Source: Gottschalkia purinilytica
GTDB taxonomy: Bacteria > Bacillota > Clostridia > Tissierellales > Gottschalkiaceae
Assembly (NCBI RefSeq): GCF_001190785.1
Contig: NZ_LGSS01000013.1
Coordinates: 16,429 to 80,428, forward strand
DNA: 64,000 nt
Direction of reading: 5' to 3'
Shown here: positions 26,345 through 34,914 of the stretch, one piece after another
Numbering within the stretch: the first letter of the stretch is position 1
Layout: the number at the start of each line of letters is the position of its first letter
The notes under the pieces: generated by a model
The model's input: the letters and a program-made list of their open reading frames with translations, nothing else
The model's database searches: none
What the model was told of the DNA's origin: nothing
Program-made: the position numbers and the translations under genes

Positions 26345-26455
26345 TTTAATGTTACATTATCCCCTTGTCTCTCGTAAGTTATACGTTTTATTATAGTTTT
26401 AAGTAAACCATTTCACTCTTTTGGCGTAGATGCAGTTGGCCATTTTCTTTTAAAT
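26345..26455 (-). pseudogene. possible tail of a large serine recombinase
   Basis: The minus strand reads KRKWPTASTPKE, a stop codon, then NGLLKTIIKRITYERQGDN and VTLKV. The pattern LLKTIIKRITY...GDN(V/F)TLKV resembles the C-terminal segment of large serine recombinases. The match is from memory of the family and is short, so this is tentative. Confidence 0.3.
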
Positions 26456-26462
26456 AATAATC

Positions 26463-27905
26463 TCAAAAATAAATATCAGAAAACTCAACATTAACAGCAT
26501 TTATGAGTCTAGTATCCGAATCTAGACAAACTTGATTCTCTTCATCAACTATACCTTCTTTTATTGGCAATATTATAGTAAATGTGCTTCCAACACCTAA
26601 TTCACTATCTACTTGTATTCTCCCCTCCAAAATAACTATTAACATCTTTACAATAGCTAACCCAATGCCGCTGCCCTCAGCTTGCCTAGAAAGATTTTTT
26701 TCAACTTGTTCAAATCGTTCAAAAATTTTCTCATAATTTTCCTTTGGAATTCCTATACCAGTATCACTTACATCAATAGCTATTGTATTATTGATTGTAT
26801 TTTCTTTAACCTTGACAGTTATACTGCCACCCTCAGGTGTAAACTTTATAGCATTTGACAGAAGATTTAAAATTATACGTTCATATTTTTCGTCATCTAT
26901 TATAATATTCTTACTACTGATATTAGATTTAAAATATAGATTAATTTTCTTCTGATCTGCATATATATTTACGGATTCTGTAATTAACTTTGTTAAAAGT
27001 ACAATGTCCACATTCTTCAAATTTAATTTTAACTGATCTGAATCTAATCTGGTAATATCCAATAAATTATTTACAAGACGCAATTGTCTAAATGTATTTA
27101 GTTTTATACTCTCTATAAGACTTCTAACACGCTCGGGAATTTTATTAATATGTACATGTTCAATTAATTGGATAGCAGAGTAAATAACATTTATTGGAGT
27201 TTTGAATTCATGAGTAATAAGCGTTATAAACTCATCTTTCATAACAAGGTCTTTTTCAAGAAGTTCTCTTTGCTTTTTTTCTGATTTATATAATAATTCC
27301 TGTTGTTTATTAATTTTACGACTTTGTTTTCTAAGTAATAGTTCACGTTCTATTGCATCCACTACAGTAGTTAATATCATTAAGAAAAATGGATTATGAA
27401 ACATTACTTCAGTCATAATACATACAGTACCTAACAATTTGTTATTATTCGAGTAATGGAGTGGAACTCCATAACAAGCACTATTATGGAAATGTGTATG
27501 ATAATGATTAGTTCCTATTAACTGTACGGGATGATTTTGTTTAAGTGTTAAAGTAACCACATTTGTACCTACATGCTCTTCAATATATTGAACACCCGGA
27601 TCAATTCCCAATTTGGCTACTGTTGACTTTATCGTTTCATCTCCCAAAGTATCTAACACATATCCGTTTTCATCTGAAATACCTATTAATATGGGAGTAC
27701 CTTCTAATGATTTAATTATTTTTTTACCAAAAAATCTTACAACGTCTAAAATTTCTTTATATGCTTCTTTCTTTTTAGCTAACTCTAATTCCGACATAAT
27801 ATTTTGAGGTATACCAAGTTTATTGGGATCCATTCCTAATTCTCTACACCTCTTTTTTGATTCTAAAATATAACTTGCCTCTTGCTCATGTATATGTTGC
27901 AACAT
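26463..27905 (-). CDS. cytoplasmic GAF-sensor histidine kinase (orphan)
   Basis: 480 residues with no transmembrane segment. Residues 10-165 resemble the sensor half of AcoR-type regulators (SKKRCRELGMDPNKL; GAF-like domain with IGISDENGYVLDTLGD, GVQYIEEHVGTNVVTL and HNSACYGVPLHY). A coiled linker (185-222) leads to the kinase core: His232 in THEFKTPINV, N box NLLSNAIKFTPEGG, DTGIGIP, and GSGIGLAIVK. No response regulator gene is adjacent. It lies 340 bases downstream of an alpha-oxoamine synthase gene on the same strand. A small-molecule ligand is plausible; the ligand is unknown. Confidence 0.85.
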   Translation of the reverse strand: MLQHIHEQEASYILESKKRCRELGMDPNKLGIPQNIMSELELAKKKEAYKEILDVVRFFGKKIIKSLEGTPILIGISDENGYVLDTLGDETIKSTVAKLGIDPGVQYIEEHVGTNVVTLTLKQNHPVQLIGTNHYHTHFHNSACYGVPLHYSNNNKLLGTVCIMTEVMFHNPFFLMILTTVVDAIERELLLRKQSRKINKQQELLYKSEKKQRELLEKDLVMKDEFITLITHEFKTPINVIYSAIQLIEHVHINKIPERVRSLIESIKLNTFRQLRLVNNLLDITRLDSDQLKLNLKNVDIVLLTKLITESVNIYADQKKINLYFKSNISSKNIIIDDEKYERIILNLLSNAIKFTPEGGSITVKVKENTINNTIAIDVSDTGIGIPKENYEKIFERFEQVEKNLSRQAEGSGIGLAIVKMLIVILEGRIQVDSELGVGSTFTIILPIKEGIVDEENQVCLDSDTRLINAVNVEFSDIYF

Positions 27906-28093
27906 ATATTGAATACCTCCTTAAGAACAAAATCAACTACTAAATCTATAATTAGAATACTATTTCAATCACCCTAAATTGCTTAAAAAGTTTAAAAGAA
28001 TCTTTTATAGTTTAAAGCAGTGTCTTTGTCTATTAAAAAATTAATAACAGGGAGAATAATCATCCAATTGTTTTATTTAAACTAAAATCCCTA

Positions 28094-28152
28094 GGATTTA
28101 TTATAGTTAAATTACTTATAATACTTATAAGTAATTTAACTATAATAAATCA
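28094..28152. repeat. 27-bp perfect inverted repeat with 3-base loop
   Basis: Arms at 28095-28121 and 28125-28151 are exact complements (the left arm begins GATTTATTATAGTTAAATTA), with loop TAC. It sits between the oxoamine synthase gene and the kinase gene. There is no clear T run on the minus side, so it may be a terminator, an RNase III-type processing site or the footprint of a mobile element. Confidence 0.8.
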
Positions 28153-28246
28153 ATATTTTATTTCTTTAAAATATAATTTTTTTGTTAAGTTACTGACAAA
28201 ACAGGAGAAAACTTTAGCATTTCTGTCGAAGGTTTTATTAAGTAAT

Positions 28247-29509
28247 TTAAATAACTTTGTGTCTTTTGCATATCTTCTCTAGTACATCCACTGTAATTTT
28301 TATATTTTCTTCCGTATGACTAATGTTTAAAATTAATCTTATCCTACCCTCACGAAGTTTAACAGCTGGGTAACATATTGGTGTCGAATATATTCCTTCA
28401 TAATAAAGATCCTTGACAACCATTCTTAATTTTTTGTGGTCTTCTATAAATATTGGAATAATTGGACTTTGACTATTTCCAAGATTAAATCCCTTAATTT
28501 TTAATAATTCTCTCATATACTTATTTTTTTTATGAAGCTCTTTTATCATCCAAGTATTCCTTTCAATTTCTTCAATGGATGAAAGAACCACAGAAGCATC
28601 TGCTGGTGTCATACAAGCTTGAAATACATAAGGGTCCGACCACTTTAGTAGTGAACAATATTTTTCCTTGGTAGCAACAAAACCCCCTATAGATGCAGTA
28701 GATTTTGATAAAGTTGACATAATAAAGTCAACATCTTCACTTACTCCTTCATTATAACAATATCCTTGACCTTTATCTCCATAAATACCAAAGGTGTGAG
28801 CCTCATCTACATATAAGTAGAAGTTATATTGTTTTTTTAGAGAAACTATTTCCTTCAAAGGCGCCAAATCTCCACTCATAGAATAAGCAGATTCAACAAT
28901 TACAAAAATATTATCATAAGAATTCTTGTACTTAACTATTTTTGACTCTAAGTCTAAAACGTTATTATGCTTAAATGAAACCCATTTTGCATTTGATAAT
29001 TTTAATCCATTTATTATAGATGAGTGACACTCTCTATCAAAAATAATCAAATCGTTATTTCCTGCCAAATAAGAAATTGCAGCCATATTTGCAGTAAATC
29101 CTGTGGGAAAAAGAATTGCTTTCTCTTTTCCAACTAGTTTTGCTATTTTCTTTTCTACTTCTTTGTGTAAAGAGCTCATCCCACAAGATGATGCAGAAGT
29201 ACCACATCCTGTACCAAATTTTCTTAGAACATCACAAGCTTTTTCTATTATAGTTTTATTTCTATTTAAACTTAAATAGTGATTAACACACCATAATATA
29301 CACTCTTTTTTATTTCCAGAATTCTCTGTAATAACGTTTGAAAGGTTAGAAGCTCCATATTCTAGATATCTGTCGTATTCATATCCTGTATATCTATTTT
29401 CTTTATTGATAAAATCCTGTATATATTTTGCTCTTTTTTCTATATTGATTATATTATTACTTTTTAAATATGCTAATACTTCTCCTATTGAACTCAAATG
29501 CTTGTCCAT
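28247..29509 (-). CDS. PLP-dependent alpha-oxoamine synthase (KBL/BioF/CqsA-like)
   Basis: 420 residues, fold type I aminotransferase. The oxoamine-synthase signature is clear: KFGTGCGTSASSCGMSSLHK, FPTGFTANMAAIS, the aspartate motif YVDEAHTFGIYG (235-246) and the PLP lysine K269 in STLSKSTASIGGF. Family members condense an amino acid with an acyl-CoA (glycine C-acetyltransferase, AONS, serine palmitoyltransferase, CqsA). No bio or tdh gene is nearby, so biotin or threonine metabolism is not supported. The neighbour is a sensor kinase, as with CqsA. AAGGAG lies 8 bases before the ATG. Substrate unresolved. Confidence 0.85.
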   Translation of the reverse strand: MDKHLSSIGEVLAYLKSNNIINIEKRAKYIQDFINKENRYTGYEYDRYLEYGASNLSNVITENSGNKKECILWCVNHYLSLNRNKTIIEKACDVLRKFGTGCGTSASSCGMSSLHKEVEKKIAKLVGKEKAILFPTGFTANMAAISYLAGNNDLIIFDRECHSSIINGLKLSNAKWVSFKHNNVLDLESKIVKYKNSYDNIFVIVESAYSMSGDLAPLKEIVSLKKQYNFYLYVDEAHTFGIYGDKGQGYCYNEGVSEDVDFIMSTLSKSTASIGGFVATKEKYCSLLKWSDPYVFQACMTPADASVVLSSIEEIERNTWMIKELHKKNKYMRELLKIKGFNLGNSQSPIIPIFIEDHKKLRMVVKDLYYEGIYSTPICYPAVKLREGRIRLILNISHTEENIKITVDVLEKICKRHKVI

Positions 29510-30056
29510 CTAGTCATCTCCTTAATAATTTAAGATTATGAAAAATTTGTATTTATCTATAATATAATTTACTGTATAAAGTTATGGAATACCCTACCCA
29601 TCTTAATTATAATATAGCAAATAAGTATTTTTTTGTAAATAGTCGCTAATTTCCTAGGAATATTAGCTTTCAAATCTACATCAAAGTTCTTTTTAATCAA
29701 TGTTATTTTGCATATCAAGTAGTACTTAAAATTTATTTATTATTTACTATAATTTGTACAAAATTTGTACAACATAAAAAAGATAGAAAAACTCTCCCTA
29801 ACTTAATCAATAAACGTTCATAAAACAATATATTTTATCTAGCTTATGCCATGATTTCCACTTCATAAACTACCTTTAATTAGTAATATTAAAACTTAAC
29901 CAAATAGCCTACTTTATTTATGATAAGATTCAACATATAACAATCTAAACTTTAATAATTTTTTTAATTATTTAACTACTTTACTACCAGTATGCAACTT
30001 ATTTCCTCATTTATAGCATTCTTTATTAAATCTAATTACCAATTCCATTTTTGCAT
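29510..30056. other. intergenic region between the ureB-C fusion and the oxoamine synthase
   Basis: About 547 bases. It contains the imperfect palindrome at 29645-29667 and otherwise no gene. I looked for the rest of ureC downstream of the fusion and found no recognisable urease alpha motif. Confidence 0.6.
29645..29667. promoter_or_regulatory. candidate operator palindrome upstream of the oxoamine synthase
   Basis: A 23-base palindrome centred on CCTAGG (outer arms GCTAA / TTAGC, two mismatched positions) lies about 136 bases before the ATG. No regulator is identified. Confidence 0.35.
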
Positions 30057-30407
30057 TTAATTAGGATCTTGCCCCATGCCATCACGAATTACTTTACCTC
30101 CACCAAATATTACTTCATCTCCATAGGTTGCATAATCTTTTTCAATCTCTATATATAAATCAGTATCTCCTAAACGAACAGCATCACCAGGTTCAAATCT
30201 AACAGCAGTACCAGCTGGAATATCTAGGTGCATTCCTTTAGTTTCTTCTCTATCAAATTTCAAAGCAAAATTTACTTCATAAAAATGATAGTGAGAACCT
30301 ATTTGAATAGGACGGTCCCCTGTATTAATAACTTTAATCACAATAGTTCTTCTTCCCTCATTACAAATGATATCTTCATCTTTTAAAATATATTTTTGAA
30401 ATCTCAT
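30057..30407 (-). pseudogene. ureB-ureC deletion fusion (urease beta head joined to alpha N-terminus)
   Basis: 116 residues in one open frame. Residues 1-74 are urease beta ([39 protein letters not shown]). From about residue 75 the sequence is instead the N-terminus of urease alpha ([38 protein letters not shown]), and it ends after DPN. The end of ureB and the start of ureC are therefore missing, along with the whole catalytic part of alpha with the nickel ligands. The junction is near 30185, where both parents would carry similar GD/VRL coding sequence. It follows ureA by 24 bases. No active urease can be made from this locus. Confidence 0.88.
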
Positions 30408-30431
30408 TTATGGACTATCTTCCTTTTTTAT

Positions 30432-30734
30432 TTATTTTATTGGATTATGTACTGTAACTAGTTTTGTACCATCTGGAAATGTAGCTTCTACCTGAACATC
30501 ATGAATCATATCCCCAATACCTTCTATAACATCTTCAGTGATTAATATTTCCCTTCCTGATTTCATTAGTTCTGGTACAGACTTCCCTTCTCTAGCGCCT
30601 TCTAGTATTTCATAAGTAATTAGTGCTACCGCCTCAGGGTAGTTTAGTTTAATACCTTTCTCTTTTCGTCTTTTTGCCAAATCAGCTGCTACCACAATTA
30701 ATAACTTTTCCTGTTCACGAGGTGAAAGTAACAT
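30432..30734 (-). CDS. ureA: urease subunit gamma
   Basis: 100 residues with the urease gamma pattern: [53 protein letters not shown], and [17 protein letters not shown]. The ATG at 30734 has GGGAGG 8 bases upstream; an earlier in-frame start lies over that site. It is intact but sits in an operon that lacks functional ureB, ureC and all accessory genes (ureEFGD) in this window. Confidence 0.93.
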   Translation of the reverse strand: MLLSPREQEKLLIVVAADLAKRRKEKGIKLNYPEAVALITYEILEGAREGKSVPELMKSGREILITEDVIEGIGDMIHDVQVEATFPDGTKLVTVHNPIK

Positions 30735-30839
30735 ATTTATTCCTCCCAAAATTTATAATTGACATCATGATATTACTTGAATTCATTATTTACATTAATT
30801 TAACTAGTATGCAGAACAAACCATTTTTTATAGCTAATA

Positions 30840-31757
30840 TTACAATTTGTTTAATGCTCTTCTAGATCCTAAAAAGATCCATGTTACTATTACAAAAGGC
30901 ATACTTAATGTAGGTAATCCATAGGGCAAAAGAAATGCATGAACACCAGCTGTTATTGGTACAGTAATTATAGCTGCTATGCATCCCATAATCTTAGCTA
31001 AAGAGTTCTTCACATCAAAGACTGCAGATACTGCTAACGTGGTTAACACTGCATTATACCCATATGCTCCAAGACTTATCAATGCATGCTCCCCGCCTAA
31101 AATATAAGCTGTAAGAAATCCAATCCCTGATCCTATAATAGAGTAAAATCCTAGCTTCCAATCTGCCCAAAATACTCCAATGAGAATTAAAATTCCTGGC
31201 CAAATATTATCTATAAAATATACTTGACCAACTCCATTGACTAATCCATCAATAAGAGAAATAGTACTTTTTATATTTAATTTCCAATGAGACAAATCTT
31301 GAGGTGCAAGTTCAGAAGTTAACTTTAAAATATTAAGTTGGTAATCTGCAAGTAATAAAAGCCATGTAAGTATAACGAAAGGAAAAGTTAGTACTGGAAT
31401 ATTTAAGTTCTTTAAGAAATGCATCATAGCTCCAGTAAATATTGCAGCAAATAACGCTCCCACAATGGCCATTATCCACCTTACATCTCCAGTTAGAAAT
31501 AAACTTAGTGCTAATCCTGTTAGAATTGAGTTATATCCAAATAATCCTTGATTTACAAGACTTTTGTTCCCTCCTCCAAAGTGTCCTACTAATGTTCCTA
31601 TAATTGAAGATATTAGTGATACAATTCCTAATTTGTAATTTACAATACTTATAGCTATAAGAATAATTACACCTAATACAGCGTTATCAATAAATATAAT
31701 TTGTGAGATACCTTTTAAACATGCTGAAATAAAGCTGTTAAAGCTAGTTTCTCTCAT
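30840..31757 (-). CDS. urea transporter (UT family)
   Basis: 305 residues, about ten hydrophobic segments in two homologous halves, as in bacterial urea channels. The repeated motif at the half starts is visible (GISQIIFIDNAVLGVIILIA and GVGQVYFIDNIWPGILILIG), as are the paired GYNSILTGLALSLF / GYNAVLTTLAVSAV and LTFPFVILTW / LSMPFVIVTW. It is first in an operon with ureA and the ureB-C fusion. The leader carries an intrinsic terminator (31794-31837), implying controlled expression. The ribosome site is GAGGAA. Confidence 0.9.
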   Translation of the reverse strand: MRETSFNSFISACLKGISQIIFIDNAVLGVIILIAISIVNYKLGIVSLISSIIGTLVGHFGGGNKSLVNQGLFGYNSILTGLALSLFLTGDVRWIMAIVGALFAAIFTGAMMHFLKNLNIPVLTFPFVILTWLLLLADYQLNILKLTSELAPQDLSHWKLNIKSTISLIDGLVNGVGQVYFIDNIWPGILILIGVFWADWKLGFYSIIGSGIGFLTAYILGGEHALISLGAYGYNAVLTTLAVSAVFDVKNSLAKIMGCIAAIITVPITAGVHAFLLPYGLPTLSMPFVIVTWIFLGSRRALNKL

Positions 31758-31793
31758 AACTTATTCCTCTTTCCGTAAAATTTTTTATAAAAA

Positions 31794-31837
31794 ATAGATT
31801 TGCCATTATATCTTAAGTATTATAATGACAAATCTAT
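31794..31837 (-). terminator. leader terminator/attenuator of the urea transporter operon
   Basis: Arms of 17 bases (31794-31810 and 31821-31837) pair with one mismatch and are followed on the minus strand by TTTTTTATAAAAAATTTT, just 36 bases before the transporter ATG. A terminator at this place inside a 5' leader usually marks attenuation. The alternative is simple insulation from upstream DNA. Confidence 0.6.
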
Positions 31838-32078
31838 AAATAAATTATTCTATATATTTATTTTCATATAATTTTATTTATTCCATATATTCTTTGTAGT
31901 CTTTAAATATGTCTCCTACAATCGCTAGTAGAAATTAGGACATAATTATTAGATAGCTTGCATATTCTTTACAAAAGTATACGCTTCTTCATTATAAAGA
32001 TCACTTAAAAAACCTATATGTACACTTTTACTTAAAACTTAAAATATCAATAATTTAATACAGGAGGTATTTAGAAAA
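31838..32078. other. divergent intergenic region with two coding-like remnants
   Basis: The region between the urea transporter and cbiM must hold both promoters. The minus strand also reads FLLAIVGDIFKDYKEYME plus stop (31878-31934) and GFLSDLYNEEAYTFVKNMQA-I plus stop (31949-32014). Both look like C-termini of lost proteins, without starts. I cannot identify them. Confidence 0.3.
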
Positions 32079-33080
32079 ATGCATATACTAGATAATTATT
32101 TAAGTCCCTCAACATGTGTTACACTGTATACCGCTACAGTTGTAATATTAAGGAGGGCTACAATTAAAATTAAAAATGAGGTTAGTAAAAAGAAGCTTCC
32201 ACTTCTAGGTGTGTGTTCTGCATTTTCGTTTCTTATAATGATGTTTAATGTTCCACTTCCTGGTGGAACTACTGGGCATGCTATTGGAGGAACAATAATT
32301 GCAATACTTATAGGACCATATGCAGCTACTGTTGCCCTAACTGTAGTGCTTACAATACAAGCATTTTTATTTGGAGATGGAGGAATTTTAGCATTAGGAG
32401 CAAATGTGTTTAATATGGCAATTGTAATACCTTTTGTGGGATATTATTTATTCAACAAAATAAAGGGCGATAATCATAAAAGAAATTATCTAGCTGCCTT
32501 TATTGCAGCATATGTTGCAGCCAATATATCTGCTTTAGTAACAGCAGTGGAGCTTGGTTTACAGCCTCTTTTATTTAAAAGTGCTTCAGGACTGCCAACA
32601 TACTTTCCTTACTCACTCAAAATAACTATACCATCAATGGTGATTCCTCATCTTCTATTTGCAGGAGCATTGGAAGGAATTATTACTGCAGGAGTATATA
32701 TTTTCGTAAAGAAGACATCTCCAGACATTATTTATGAAGGGGATAATAAAGATAAAGAAATAAGAACTAGTCCATTATATGGCTTACTATTATCTATGAT
32801 CCTTTTAAGTCCATTAGGCCTTCTAGCTAGTGGTAGTGTATGGGGTGAGTGGAGTTCTGAAGAAATTAATAAACTAATAGGATATATTCCAAATGGAATT
32901 AAAAATGGATTTCAGCATAGTGCACTTCTCCCAGATTATACAATATCCAAGTTAAGTGAACCTATATCATATGTCATTTCAGCAATACTCGGAGTAATCA
33001 TAGTTATTATAGCCACCAAATTTATAAATAAAGGGATACTAATATATAAAAATAGGCAACAAAATGGAATGGATGTTTAA
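32079..33080 (+). CDS. cbiM: CbiM/NikM-type nickel-cobalt ECF transporter S component
   Basis: 333 residues. The N-terminus MHILDNYLSP keeps His2, part of the metal site in CbiM/NikM, and GGTTGHAIGGTI holds the second metal-binding histidine region. About eight membrane segments follow, plus a C-terminal extension with two more (LLLSMILLSPLGLLASGS, ISYVISAILGVIIVIIATKF) like a fused CbiN/NikN-type part. It lies next to urease genes, so nickel is the likelier metal. GGAGG lies about 12 bases before the ATG. It overlaps the next gene. Confidence 0.88.
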   Translation: MHILDNYLSPSTCVTLYTATVVILRRATIKIKNEVSKKKLPLLGVCSAFSFLIMMFNVPLPGGTTGHAIGGTIIAILIGPYAATVALTVVLTIQAFLFGDGGILALGANVFNMAIVIPFVGYYLFNKIKGDNHKRNYLAAFIAAYVAANISALVTAVELGLQPLLFKSASGLPTYFPYSLKITIPSMVIPHLLFAGALEGIITAGVYIFVKKTSPDIIYEGDNKDKEIRTSPLYGLLLSMILLSPLGLLASGSVWGEWSSEEINKLIGYIPNGIKNGFQHSALLPDYTISKLSEPISYVISAILGVIIVIIATKFINKGILIYKNRQQNGMDV

Positions 33081-33852
33081 AGAAGATGAATATACTCCAA
33101 GTAATGATAAGAACAATTTTATAGATAAAAGTATCTTTTCTATATTAGGGGTACTATCTAGAATAAAGAGTAGTAATACAAATAAAGAAAATTTTATTTA
33201 CAATATAAAGTGTGAAATGAAACTCATATCTACTATACTAATTGTTGTGCTTGTATCTTTATCTACTAACTATAAGTTTATTATAGGTGTAGGTATATAT
33301 TTATTAACTTTAATTTCCTCGCTAGATAAATGTGACATTAAAAAAATACTATCTATAAGTATAGTAGTCCCTATTTTTACGTTTATAACCCTAATACCTT
33401 CTATATATTTTGGAGGTAATTATCATGAATTACTGATTGTAGGTAAAGTTTTTATAACTATTTTAACTACTAGTATCTTATCCTATACTACTATGTGGAA
33501 TGAAATAGTAAGATCTTTAAAATTAATACATATTCCAGATATTTTTATTCTTATTATGGAAATTACCCTAAGATATATATTTATATTAGGAAAGTTTTCA
33601 CTAGACATGTTTTACAGCTTGAAATTAAGATCTATAGGTAAGAATAGTAACAAATATAAATATTTATCTGGAATGATAGGGACGCTATTTCTAAAATCAA
33701 AAAAATTGGGGGACGAACTGTATTTTGCTATGGAATGTAGAGGATTTCAGGGAGAATTTAATAGGTATTCAAATTATAGAATAAGCTTAACAGATCTAGC
33801 TTATAGTTTAGCTAATATAATAATATTTTTAATGTTTATAGTTTTTATTTAG
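33064..33852 (+). CDS. cbiQ: CbiQ-type ECF transporter transmembrane (T) component
   Basis: 262 residues. It has the CbiQ order: a polar head, helices from about residue 53, and the coupling motifs ALRS-like KLRSIGK and EEL/AMECRGFQGEFNRY near the C-terminus that contact the ATPase. The start may be the ATG at 33064 or the one at 33073; neither has a good ribosome site, consistent with coupling to cbiM, which it overlaps by 17 bases. Confidence 0.85.
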   Translation: MEWMFKEDEYTPSNDKNNFIDKSIFSILGVLSRIKSSNTNKENFIYNIKCEMKLISTILIVVLVSLSTNYKFIIGVGIYLLTLISSLDKCDIKKILSISIVVPIFTFITLIPSIYFGGNYHELLIVGKVFITILTTSILSYTTMWNEIVRSLKLIHIPDIFILIMEITLRYIFILGKFSLDMFYSLKLRSIGKNSNKYKYLSGMIGTLFLKSKKLGDELYFAMECRGFQGEFNRYSNYRISLTDLAYSLANIIIFLMFIVFI

Positions 33853-33867
33853 CTAGGATGTGAAAGA

Positions 33868-34593
33868 ATGATAGAACTTGATAATGTGTCTTTTAGATAT
33901 AAGAATGTAGAGGCGTTGAGTAATATAAATATTAAAATTAATAAGGGTGACTCTGTTGCCATAATAGGTTCTAATGGTAGTGGAAAGTCTACATTATTGA
34001 AGCTCTTGAATGGGTTGGTTTTTTCAGACCGAGGAAGGTATACTTTTGAAGGTATAGAGATTAATGAAAAGATAATGAATAATAGCAAATTTTCTAGTCT
34101 TTTTCATAAAAAAATAGGTTTTATATTTCAAAACTCTGACTCACAACTTTTTTGTCCAACAGTATATGATGAAATCGCATTCGGTCCAAGGCAAATGAAT
34201 ATGAATGAAGAGAATGTAGATCAGAGAGTTAAAGACTGTCTAGAGCTATTTAATATTGAACATCTTATGAAGGCTCCACCATATAATCTAAGTGAAGGAG
34301 AAAAGAAAAAAGTTGCTATAGCTAGTGTATTATCATTAAATCCAAATGTTTTAGTTCTAGACGAGCCCACTAATAATCTTGACCCAAGGACAAAAAATTT
34401 CTTAAAAGATATACTTATTAAACTTAATTTTCATGGGAAAACAATTATATGTGCAACACATGATTTTGAATATTTATAGGGTCTCTTTAAAGAAGCAATA
34501 GTATTTTCAGAAAATCATACTATTGTAAAGCAGGGAAACTATAATGAAATAATAAAAGATGATGAATTATTAAGAGCGTATAATATAAAGTGA
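33868..34593 (+). pseudogene. cbiO: cbiO-type ECF ATPase interrupted by an in-frame TAG
   Basis: The frame starts normally (IELDNVSFRYKNVEALSNIN; Walker A GSNGSGKST 34-42; Q-loop FQNSDSQLF; signature NLSEGEKKKVA; Walker B VLVLDEPTNNLD; H-loop THD). A TAG at 34477-34479 then interrupts it after FEYL. The same frame continues without a break as GLFKEAIVFSENHTIVKQGN, YNEIIKDDELLRAYNIK, to TGA at 34591. This is clearly the rest of CbiO. The truncated 203-residue protein keeps all ATPase motifs but loses the C-terminal strand and helix, so partial function cannot be excluded. Confidence 0.85.
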
Positions 34594-34612
34594 TAAACTT
34601 TATGAAACTATT

Positions 34613-34650
34613 AAAAGAAGATAAATATATATTTATCTTCTTTTATTTTT
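34613..34650 (+). terminator. terminator of the cbiMQO operon
   Basis: A perfect 14-bp stem (AAAAGAAGATAAAT / ATTTATCTTCTTTT) with a 4-base loop and TATTTTTT after it. Confidence 0.85.
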
Positions 34651-34659
34651 TCAATATTT

Positions 34660-34745
34660 CTTCACTTCATAAATTCTAATTTACTGAGTATAAGCATGTT
34701 ATAAAAAATATGGACTTTTTCATTAATCAATCTGTTCGATACTCT
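34660..34745 (-). pseudogene. third, heavily decayed DUF255/YyaL N-terminal fragment
   Basis: On the minus strand NRLINEK is followed, after a frameshift, by SPYFL, a stop, HAYTQ and a stop. This tracks [20 protein letters not shown] of the intact gene at 21025-23079. It is more degraded than the copy at 26107-26283. Confidence 0.65.
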
Positions 34746-34802
34746 ATTTAAGTTAGTCGTACTATCACTTTCTTTTATAAGTTATTATACCTTAAAATAA
34801 AA

Positions 34803-34830
34803 AAGATACTATAAATAGTTATAGTATCTT
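34803..34830 (-). terminator. terminator of the acetamidase-like gene
   Basis: A perfect 12-bp stem (AAGATACTATAA / TTATAGTATCTT) with a 4-base loop, followed by TTTTTTATTTT on the minus strand. Confidence 0.85.
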
Positions 34831-34914
34831 CACCTATCTAAAGTATTTTCATTAAGGTCTGGTGTATAGAAAAACGAATATGTCGACATGAGTTTAAATA
34901 CTTTATAGCCTTTA

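Noticed and set aside
28247..29509. Calling the oxoamine synthase kbl (glycine C-acetyltransferase) or bioF
   Set aside because: No tdh or bio genes nearby, and the sequence around the PLP lysine (STLSKSTASIGG) and the N-terminal extension are not those I know for either; kept at family level.
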